Of a DNA stretch of 64,000 bases, positions 1 through 6,422 are shown piece by piece. Within the stretch, counting starts at the first letter, position 1. Every line of letters begins with the position of its first letter. The notes under the pieces are model-generated. The model was not told where the DNA came from, ran no database searches, and was given only the letters and a program-made list of their open reading frames with translations. Origin of the DNA: Nakamurella deserti (GTDB taxonomy: Bacteria; Actinomycetota; Actinomycetes; Mycobacteriales; Nakamurellaceae); assembly GCF_003260015.1 (NCBI RefSeq), contig NZ_QCXS01000002.1, positions 1,302,001 to 1,366,000 on the forward strand, written 5' to 3'. The position numbers and the translations under genes were made by a program.

Positions 1-147
1 AGCAGGAGGCTCCCGGACCGGTCACACCGGCACATCGACGACAGGGCAGCACAGACCCACAGCGCGTCGACAAGCGTACCCCGCACCACAGTCAGGTCAA
101 AGTCGACCGCCGGGCGGGGACCTGCCGGGGTGTCTTCCGCGGGCCCC

Positions 148-153
148 TAGTGT
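148..153 (+). promoter_or_regulatory. Probable -10 element of a leaderless transcript
   Basis: The hexamer TAGTGT ends 7 nt before the GTG start at 161, and no Shine-Dalgarno is visible. The same TANNNT-N6/7-start layout recurs at several other genes in the window. No clear -35 is seen. Confidence 0.45.
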
Positions 154-160
154 CGGGGAC

Positions 161-991
161 GTGTCCGATCCGCACCGTACCGCCGAAGCCGTCCTCGGCC
201 CGACCCGCCCGGTCAAGCGCCCCGCCGGCCCCGACGACTCACGTCGCGCCAATCGCCGCTGGTGGGACGCCGATGCCGACGACTACCACGCGGAGCACGG
301 GACGTTCCTGGGCGACGCCGACTTCGTCTGGTGTCCGGAACGGGTCCGGGAGGCCGACGTCGGGCTGCTGGGCGACGTCCGGGGCCGGCGGGTGCTGGAG
401 GTGGGCTGCGGCTCCGCGCCGTGCGCCCGTTGGCTGGCCGCCCAGGGTGCGCAGGTCGTCGCGTTCGACCTGTCCGCCGGGATGCTGCGTCACGGGCAGG
501 AGGCGGCCCGCCGCACCGGGATCGACGTCCCGTTGGTGCAGGCCGACGCGGTGGCACTGCCGTTCCGGGATGCGGCGTTCGACGTGGCGTGCTCGGCGTT
601 CGGCGCGGTGCCCTTCGTCGCCGACGCCGGGGCGGTGATGGCCGAAGTGGCGCGGGTGCTGCGCCCGGGCGGCCGCTGGGTGTTCTCGGTGACGCACCCG
701 ATGCGCTGGATCTTCCTCGACGACCCGGGCGAGCGTGGACTGACCGCGGTGCAGTCCTACTTCGACCGCCGGCCCTACGTGGAGGTCGACGCGGACGGCG
801 AGCCCGCGTACGTCGAGCACCACCGGACGCTCGGCGACCGGGTGCGCGACCTCGTCGGCGCCGGGTTCACGCTCACCGAGCTGGTCGAGCCGAGTTGGCC
901 CGAGGACCTGGACGCGACCTGGGGCCAGTGGTCGCGGACGCGCGGCGAGGTGTTCCCGGGGACCGCGATCTTCGTCTGCGAGAAGCGCTGA
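161..991 (+). CDS. Class I SAM-dependent methyltransferase (276 aa)
   Basis: This is a soluble class I methyltransferase of the Methyltransf_11 type. The SAM-binding motif I is VLEVGCGSAPCARWLA (about residues 78-93), followed by the acidic end of strand 2 in VVAFDLSAGML and motif IV-like AFDVACSAFGAVPF. The post-motif LRPGGRWVFSVTHP is typical of the family. The substrate cannot be read from the sequence. The GTG start at 161 is chosen because a -10-like hexamer sits 7 nt upstream, giving a leaderless message. The gene stands alone, with a predicted lipoprotein following in the same direction after about 120 bp. Confidence 0.85.
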   Translation: MSDPHRTAEAVLGPTRPVKRPAGPDDSRRANRRWWDADADDYHAEHGTFLGDADFVWCPERVREADVGLLGDVRGRRVLEVGCGSAPCARWLAAQGAQVVAFDLSAGMLRHGQEAARRTGIDVPLVQADAVALPFRDAAFDVACSAFGAVPFVADAGAVMAEVARVLRPGGRWVFSVTHPMRWIFLDDPGERGLTAVQSYFDRRPYVEVDADGEPAYVEHHRTLGDRVRDLVGAGFTLTELVEPSWPEDLDATWGQWSRTRGEVFPGTAIFVCEKR

Positions 992-1113
992 CCGACGCTC
1001 GGTGACCGGTTCGTAGCTCGGGGCGGCGTGACGGCAGGTCGCGTCCGTTCGTCACCTGACGGAAAAGGACGCCACCGAAGGGGTGCGCGTGCCACGACCG
1101 CGAAGGACCCCCG

Positions 1114-1785
1114 GTGCCCCGAACCGACCAGATCACCGTCCGCGCGATCGGTTTCACGATGCTGGCGGTCACCGCCGTCGTGTTGTCCGGATGCGTCACC
1201 ACCGTCGACGGACGGGCCGCCGCGAGCGCCACCATCGCCCCCCTTGCGACCACGACCACCTTCCCGACGACCACCACGCCGACGACCACCACGCCGACGA
1301 CCACCGACACCGGCACGACCGACGACGCAGCCGTGGGCGCACCGACAACGGGCGCACCGACGACCGACGCCCCGTCCGGCCCGGTGGACGACGCCCCGGT
1401 CGGACTGTCCATCGGCGAGGCGATCACCAGCACCTATGAGGACGGCGAAGCCGACATCTGGGTACGGCGGGCGACCTTCGAGGGCACCGGCGCCGAGACC
1501 GTCCTCCGGGTCACCGTCGACTACGAGTGCTACGAGGGCGAATTCTCCTACGACGTCCGCGACTGGACCGTGCTGGACTCGACGGGCCGTCGTTCCCGGC
1601 CGCTGCTGGAGTCCGGTTTCGGGGCGGCGGACGAGCAGGATTCCGAGGTGGCCGAGTTCGGTGTGATCCCGGAGTGGGAGCAGAAACGGGGTCAACTCAT
1701 CTTCGACGTCGCTCCCGGCGACGCGACCCTGGAGTTCGGCTACGCCTGGGGCGATCCCGCGACCTGGATCGCCCCCGCGTCCTGA
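1114..1785 (+). CDS. Predicted secreted lipoprotein with Thr-rich linker (223 aa)
   Basis: The N-terminus has a hydrophobic signal segment ending in the lipobox LSGC (Cys at about residue 27), so the mature protein should be lipid-anchored on the outer face of the membrane. A low-complexity Thr/Pro linker at about residues 40-90 includes repeats of TTTTPTTTTP. The C-terminal ~130 residues are beta-rich with two Cys-free aromatic stretches and resemble DUF4352-type immunoglobulin-like domains; this assignment is inference. The start is GTG, preceded by GAAGGA about 8 nt upstream. Function unknown. Confidence 0.72.
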   Translation: MPRTDQITVRAIGFTMLAVTAVVLSGCVTTVDGRAAASATIAPLATTTTFPTTTTPTTTTPTTTDTGTTDDAAVGAPTTGAPTTDAPSGPVDDAPVGLSIGEAITSTYEDGEADIWVRRATFEGTGAETVLRVTVDYECYEGEFSYDVRDWTVLDSTGRRSRPLLESGFGAADEQDSEVAEFGVIPEWEQKRGQLIFDVAPGDATLEFGYAWGDPATWIAPAS

Positions 1786-1810
1786 CGTCTCCCGCCGAAA
1801 CTCTCAACCT

Positions 1811-2131
1811 CTACTCGACGGTGAGCTCACCCATCTCGCCCCAACCCTCACCCTCGACCTGACGGCTGACGATCTTCGGCGTCGCCACCAGCGCCTGCGG
1901 CATGTCCTTCATCGCCTGCTGGAAGTGCGCGCTGTTGACGTGCGGTCCGGCACCGTCGTCGGTGAATGCCTCCACCAGCACGAACGTGTCCGGCTCGTCG
2001 ATGCTGCGCGACCACTCGAACCACAGGTTGCCCGGCTCCTGCCGGGTGGAGCGGGTGAAGTCCCCGACCAGATCCATCCAGCGGTCGGTCCACTCCGGCT
2101 TGACCTTGAACTTGACCACGATCAGGTACAT
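1811..2131 (-). CDS. Antibiotic biosynthesis monooxygenase (ABM) family protein (106 aa)
   Basis: This small ferredoxin-like alpha+beta barrel protein begins MYLIVVKFKVKPEWTDRWMD and contains the family signature around LWFEWSRSIDEPDTFVLVEAFTDDGA, followed by HVNSAHFQQAM. Members are dimeric and include quinol monooxygenases, haem-degrading enzymes and YgiN-like proteins; which applies here is not visible. The ATG at 2131 is used instead of an upstream in-frame extension because homologues start at this strand. It is convergent with the lipoprotein gene and diverges from the iclR gene. Confidence 0.82.
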   Translation of the reverse strand: MYLIVVKFKVKPEWTDRWMDLVGDFTRSTRQEPGNLWFEWSRSIDEPDTFVLVEAFTDDGAGPHVNSAHFQQAMKDMPQALVATPKIVSRQVEGEGWGEMGELTVE

Positions 2132-2250
2132 GCGTCGTCTCGCTTCCTGCCCCCGGCGGTCGCGGGCACGGTGATCGTGGGCTGAGCCGACGGCCGCCGT
2201 CAACCCGGGACGGACCGGACGGCGCGGGCAGGGCGCGGCACACTGGTTCC

Positions 2251-3012
2251 GTGACCAACGCTGTTCGATCCGGGCCGGTGGCCCGTGCGCTGCAGATCCT
2301 GGAGGTCGTGGCCGAGCGGGGCGGGGCGACCGCCAGGGACATCGCCGACGCCACCGGGCTGCCGCTGCCCACGGTCTACCGCCTGTGCACCGAGCTCTCC
2401 GACGCCGACTACCTCGTGCACATCCGCAGCGAGGGACGCTACGAGCTGGGCCATCAGGTGCACCAGCTCGGGATGTCGCTGCACCGGCAGCTGGGGCTGT
2501 CCCGGCCGGTCACCCGGGAGATCGCGCTGCTGCACGAGTCGACGGGCTTCGCCGCCTACCTGGCGGTGCTCCGCGGCTCCGAGCTGGTGGTGGTCCACGT
2601 CGTCGACTCCCCCGACTGCCCCCGTCTGCAACCGATGCGGTTCGGCTTCCACGAGGCACCGCACGCCACGGCGTTCGGCAAGATCCTGCTGGCCGACCTG
2701 GACGGCCCCGCGCGCGACACCTACCTCGACCGGCACGGGTTGCGGGCGCTGGCCGCCAACACGATGACCGAGAAGGCCGCGCTGAACGCCCACCTCGACG
2801 AGGTCGCCACGACGGGGGTGGCCTGGGAGAACGAGGAGTTCCTGGCCGGTTGGGCCTGCGCGGCGGTGCCCGTCCGCGGACCGGACGTGGCCCTCGTCGG
2901 CGCGGTGGCGGTCAGCGCCCAGGTCGACCGCTTCCCCCTCAACGACGGCCGGCTGCCGGCCCGGCTGCGCCAGGTGGCGTCCCGGGTCGGCGCCCACCTC
3001 CGGGGTCGCTGA
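2251..3012 (+). CDS. IclR-family transcriptional regulator (253 aa)
   Basis: The N-terminal winged helix-turn-helix covers about residues 5-65, with ARALQILEVVAERGGATARD and the recognition segment LPLPTVYRLCTEL. The C-terminal effector-binding IclR domain follows (about 75-250) with the usual HATAFGKILLA and GVAWENEEF motifs. IclR proteins control adjacent catabolic operons by binding palindromes. Here the next genes on the same strand are a GMC oxidoreductase pair, and two palindromes lie in between, so local regulation is the likely role. The GTG start has no strong SD; CACACT lies 6 nt upstream and may be a leaderless -10. Confidence 0.88.
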   Translation: MTNAVRSGPVARALQILEVVAERGGATARDIADATGLPLPTVYRLCTELSDADYLVHIRSEGRYELGHQVHQLGMSLHRQLGLSRPVTREIALLHESTGFAAYLAVLRGSELVVVHVVDSPDCPRLQPMRFGFHEAPHATAFGKILLADLDGPARDTYLDRHGLRALAANTMTEKAALNAHLDEVATTGVAWENEEFLAGWACAAVPVRGPDVALVGAVAVSAQVDRFPLNDGRLPARLRQVASRVGAHLRGR

Positions 3013-3036
3013 CCGTTCTCAACCGTTGAGAACGGT
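3012..3036. promoter_or_regulatory. Palindromic site downstream of iclR (candidate operator)
   Basis: ACCGTTCTCAA and TTGAGAACGGT form a perfect 11-bp inverted repeat around CCG. It starts on the last base of the iclR stop codon and lies about 75 bp upstream of the GMC operon. It could be the IclR operator. It could also act as a small RNA hairpin at the end of iclR, although no U-run follows. Confidence 0.5.
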
Positions 3037-3062
3037 GCTGGTCCGCTCCGCCCCACGTTCCC

Positions 3063-3087
3063 TACGGTGTGAGCTGCACCTCACACC
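3063..3087. promoter_or_regulatory. Promoter -10 plus second palindrome upstream of the GMC operon
   Basis: TACGGT (3063-3068) is a plausible -10 element. It overlaps a second perfect inverted repeat, GGTGTGAG-N6-CTCACACC (3066-3087), which would cover the transcription start. A repressor bound here would block the operon beginning at 3112. Confidence 0.42.
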
Positions 3088-3111
3088 GACGTGAGGGGAC
3101 GAGGAGGAACG

Positions 3112-3651
3112 ATGCCCGACATCCAAGCCGGTCAGTCTCCGCAGGAGCCGATCGAACTGCAGAGGGACACCGCCGCGACCGCGGACGACGGAACCGGTCT
3201 CACCGGCGCCCGCACCGCGACGCTGGTCCGGCTGATCCGGGTCGCCTACCCGCACCCGACCTTCCCCGACGGGCCCTACGAGCGCACCGCCAGAGCCGTC
3301 CGGGACGCCGACAGCGCCGACCTGATCCCCGCCGGGCTCGACGCCCTCGACGCCGCCGCCGGTGGCGACTTCACCGCCCTCGACGACGACGCGGCCACGG
3401 CCGCGGTGACGGCCATCGCCGACACCCCGTTCTTCAAGCTGGTGCACTCCACCACGATCGTCGCGCTGTACGACGACCACGAGGTGTGGGACCTCCTCGG
3501 CTACGAGGGCGCGTCGTTCGACAAGGGCGGATACCTGCACCGCGGCTTCGACGACCTCGACTGGCTCCCCGACCCCCGGATCGAGGAGTACGCCGGCGAA
3601 CCGCGCACCGAACTCGTCCCCGTCCCCACCGAGCAGGGAGCCCGGTCATGA
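3112..3651 (+). CDS. Gluconate 2-dehydrogenase subunit 3-like small subunit (179 aa)
   Basis: This is a small protein of the kind that accompanies membrane or periplasmic GMC sugar dehydrogenases. The core at about residues 35-150 has LIRVAYPHPTFPDGPYERTA and a conserved C-terminal block FFKLVHSTTIVALYDDHEVW. A strong SD (GAGGAGG) precedes the ATG at 3112. The stop overlaps the next start as ATGA, so it is translationally coupled to the GMC catalytic subunit. No Tat or Sec signal is obvious, although subunit 3 proteins often carry one. The substrate is unknown. Confidence 0.7.
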   Translation: MPDIQAGQSPQEPIELQRDTAATADDGTGLTGARTATLVRLIRVAYPHPTFPDGPYERTARAVRDADSADLIPAGLDALDAAAGGDFTALDDDAATAAVTAIADTPFFKLVHSTTIVALYDDHEVWDLLGYEGASFDKGGYLHRGFDDLDWLPDPRIEEYAGEPRTELVPVPTEQGARS

Positions 3652-5213
3652 CCAGCATCGAGCACAGCGAACCGTCCGTCGTCATCATCGGATCAGGCGC
3701 CGGCGGCGGCACCCTCGCGTACGAGTTGACCGCCAAAGGGATCCCCTGCGTGGTCCTCGAGGCCGGCCCGCACCTCACCGGCGACGACTACGAGAACGAC
3801 GAGTGGCGCGCTTTCAGCCAGATGGCCTGGCTGGACATGCGGACCACCAGCGGATCCTGGCGGGTGGCCGACGACTTCCCGAACCTGCCCGCATGGATCG
3901 TCAAGGCCGTCGGCGGCACCACCACGCACTGGTCGGGGGCGACCCCGCGCTTCATGGCCCACGAGTTCAAGGCGCTGTCCACCTACGGCCCGGTGGCCGG
4001 CGCGAACCTGCTCGACTGGCCGGTGACCCTCGAGGAGATGGCGCCCTGGTACGACCGGGCCGAGATCGCCATGGGGTCGACGCACCGGCACGGCCGGCCG
4101 CCGCTGCCGGCGAACAACAACTACAAGGTGCTGGCCAACGGTGCCGACAAGGTCGGCTACCGCTACTACGCGACCGGCCCGTACGCCACGAACGCGACGC
4201 CGTACGACGGCCGCCCCGCCACCGTCCAGGACGGGTTCAACTTCCAGGGCGACAAGCAGGGTTCGAAGTGGTCCACCCTCGTGCGGGAGATCCCGCGGGC
4301 GCTGGCCACCGGGCTGCTCGACCTGCGCCCGGAGTGCCACGCCACGAAGATCAACCACGACGCGAGCGGGAAGGTCGACGCGGTCGAGTACCTCGACGCC
4401 GCGGGCAACCTGCACCGGCAGTCGGCCCGGGTGGTGTGCGTGGCCGGCAACTCCATCGAGACGCCTCGGTTGTTGCTGATGAGCGCGTCGTCGCTGCACC
4501 CGGACGGACTGGCCAACAGCTCCGGCCAGGTGGGCCGCAACTACATGCGGCACATGACCGGCTCGGCGTACGCCCAGTTCGAGAACCCGGTCCGGATGTA
4601 CCGCGGCGAGACGATGGCCGGGTTGATCGCCGACGAGGCCAAGCACGACCCGTCCCGCGGCTTCGTCGGCGGCTACTACATGGAGACGCTGTCGCTGGGC
4701 CCGGCTTTCCTGGCCAGCTTCGTGGAGCCCGGCGAGTGGGGCCGCAGCTTCACCGCGAAGATGGAGGCCTACGAGCGGACCGCCGGTATGTGGCTCGTCG
4801 GCGAGGACATGCCGCAGGAGAGCAACCGCATCACGCTGGACCCCGAGGTCAAGGACCAGTGGGGGCTGCCGGTACCGCACGTGCACTTCGACGACCACCC
4901 CAACGACGTCGCGATGCGCAACCACGCGTACGCCGCGGCCGATGCGGTCTACGACGCGGTCGGGGCGGTCCATGTGCACCACACCCCGCCGTACCCGTCG
5001 ACGCACAACCTGGGCAGCTGCCGGATGAGCGCGCGGGCCGAGGACGGCGTGGTCGACAGCCACGGCAGGGCCCACGACGTGCCGAACCTCTTCGTCAGTG
5101 ACGGCTCGCAGATGACCACGGGCGCCGCGGCCAACCCGACGCTCACCATCGTCGCGCTGGCCATCCGGCAGGCCGACCATCTCGCCTCGGAACTCGCGGC
5201 CGGTCGGCTTTGA
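3648..5213 (+). CDS. GMC-family oxidoreductase, FAD-dependent catalytic subunit (521 aa)
   Basis: The N-terminal Rossmann dinucleotide motif is VVIIGSGAGGGTLAYELTAKG, with VVLEAG at the end of strand 2. The middle contains GGTTTHWSGATPR, and the C-terminus has the GMC signature region NLGSCRMSARAEDGVVDSHG, then VPNLFVSDGSQMTTGAAANPTLTIVALAIR. Together with the preceding small subunit it resembles gluconate or glucose dehydrogenase-type complexes that oxidise a sugar or polyol alcohol group. The start at 3648 overlaps the upstream stop; the open frame extends further 5' but only antisense to the small subunit frame. IclR control is likely from context. Confidence 0.88.
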   Translation: MTSIEHSEPSVVIIGSGAGGGTLAYELTAKGIPCVVLEAGPHLTGDDYENDEWRAFSQMAWLDMRTTSGSWRVADDFPNLPAWIVKAVGGTTTHWSGATPRFMAHEFKALSTYGPVAGANLLDWPVTLEEMAPWYDRAEIAMGSTHRHGRPPLPANNNYKVLANGADKVGYRYYATGPYATNATPYDGRPATVQDGFNFQGDKQGSKWSTLVREIPRALATGLLDLRPECHATKINHDASGKVDAVEYLDAAGNLHRQSARVVCVAGNSIETPRLLLMSASSLHPDGLANSSGQVGRNYMRHMTGSAYAQFENPVRMYRGETMAGLIADEAKHDPSRGFVGGYYMETLSLGPAFLASFVEPGEWGRSFTAKMEAYERTAGMWLVGEDMPQESNRITLDPEVKDQWGLPVPHVHFDDHPNDVAMRNHAYAAADAVYDAVGAVHVHHTPPYPSTHNLGSCRMSARAEDGVVDSHGRAHDVPNLFVSDGSQMTTGAAANPTLTIVALAIRQADHLASELAAGRL

Positions 5214-5299
5214 CCGACCCGGGCCGGGCCGTTCCGTCGGGGGCGGTCCGGTCCCGGGTCCGCGTGCGCGGGCCCGCGCGGCGGGAGTCGGTCCCGGGT

Positions 5300-5315
5300 C
5301 TGCGCCGCGGCGCAG
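5300..5315. terminator. Possible bidirectional terminator hairpin between convergent genes
   Basis: CTGCGCCGCGGCGCAG is a perfect 16-nt palindrome between the convergent GMC oxidoreductase and DUF1990 genes. It has no U-tract, so termination is an inference from position and strength. Confidence 0.3.
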
Positions 5316-5340
5316 CCCGGCGGCCCACCGGGACGTCGGT

Positions 5341-5856
5341 TCAGCGGTCGAACGTCCGCAGGTAGCGACCGATGATGCGGTGCTGCACGAGTCGCATGAC
5401 CGGAAGGCCGACGATGGTCAGCCAGGTGCCCGGACGGGAGACGGCGGTGATCCGGAACGTGACCTCGCCGCCGGCGCCGAGGTCGAGCTCGAAGGTCTCG
5501 GCACCGTGCTCGGGGTGGCCGGGCAGCGTGTGGTAGCGGAAACCGGCGCCGGTGTCGTCCCGCCACACGTCGGTGACCTCGCACGGGGCCACCAGGGTCA
5601 GCGGGCCGCAGCGGAACTCCTGACGCACCACGCCCTCCGGGCGGACGGTGGGATCGGTGGCCCTGAGGACCAGCCCGGCGCCCGCCTGCACCCCCCACGA
5701 CAGCAGCAGGTCGGTGGCACGCTCGAAGTCCGCCGTTCCGGAGCCGACCACGGCGCTGCGCTGCACCGTCGACGACGTCAGCCGGGGGACGCCCCGTAGG
5801 GGAGGCCGCCGCCGCAGACGGTCGGCCTCGGCTGCGGTCAAGCGTCCGACGGTCAC
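5341..5856 (-). CDS. DUF1990 family protein (171 aa)
   Basis: The protein matches the DUF1990 pattern: a duplicated-looking beta-rich domain with GSGTADFERATDLLLSWGVQ, GLVLRATDPTV, then TDVWRDDTGAGFRYHTLPGHPEHGAETFEL and a C-terminal ITAVSRPG. Members are small cytosolic proteins of unknown function, possibly with a lipocalin or START-like fold. The GTG at 5856 (MTVGRLTAAEAD) is favoured; an open frame continues 5' to 6024 but is arginine-rich and unlike homologues. Confidence 0.75.
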   Translation of the reverse strand: MTVGRLTAAEADRLRRRPPLRGVPRLTSSTVQRSAVVGSGTADFERATDLLLSWGVQAGAGLVLRATDPTVRPEGVVRQEFRCGPLTLVAPCEVTDVWRDDTGAGFRYHTLPGHPEHGAETFELDLGAGGEVTFRITAVSRPGTWLTIVGLPVMRLVQHRIIGRYLRTFDR

Positions 5857-6040
5857 CGTGACGACGGTACCGATCGCCCGTCCGGTTCCGGACGTCGAGC
5901 GGACGGACGGTCGACGCCGCGCCCGGGTGAGTACCTGCTCCGGTTCGGCCGTCCGGAGCGGCAGAGAGTTTCCGACCCGGCGTCGGCGGGTCGGACCGCT
6001 CCCTGCGCCGCCCCGAACCGGCACCGGGCGCGGCGTTGCG

Positions 6041-6340
6041 TCAGTACTGCTGCGCGGGCTGATGGCCGACGCGCGACCGCAGCGCGGCCAGTTCGCGCTG
6101 TACCGGCCACTCCTTGAAGCAGAAGATGAGCAGGAACACGATGTTGGCGATGGGCACCAGCATGATGAGGATCCACACCCGCGAGTAGCCGGCCCGGGCG
6201 ATGACGTTGGTGTAGGCGATCAGCATGATGACGAACACGACGGAGCCGATGATGATCGCGGTCGCAATGGCGCCGCTGCTGAGGTTGCTCAGCTGGTTCG
6301 TGGTGGTGGTGATCTCTTCGGTGGTGATCACTTCGGACAT
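6041..6340 (-). CDS. Small two-helix membrane protein (99 aa)
   Basis: The sequence starts MSEVITTEEITTTTNQLSN, followed by two hydrophobic helices at about residues 23-45 (AIATAIIIGSVVFVIMLIAY) and 52-75 (VWILIMLVPIANIVFLLIFC), then a short basic tail. The composition resembles the small DUF-type integral membrane proteins of actinobacteria; no specific family is recognised. It lies between DUF1990 and polA on the same strand. A start at 6379 is possible but would add an unlikely Arg/His-rich segment. Confidence 0.6.
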   Translation of the reverse strand: MSEVITTEEITTTTNQLSNLSSGAIATAIIIGSVVFVIMLIAYTNVIARAGYSRVWILIMLVPIANIVFLLIFCFKEWPVQRELAALRSRVGHQPAQQY

Positions 6341-6422
6341 GGGTACCCCCCTGGGTCTCGAGCGGTGACACCACGCCACCGCATCGAACAGAGAGTATCC
6401 GATCGCTCACGCAGCGTGAGGG

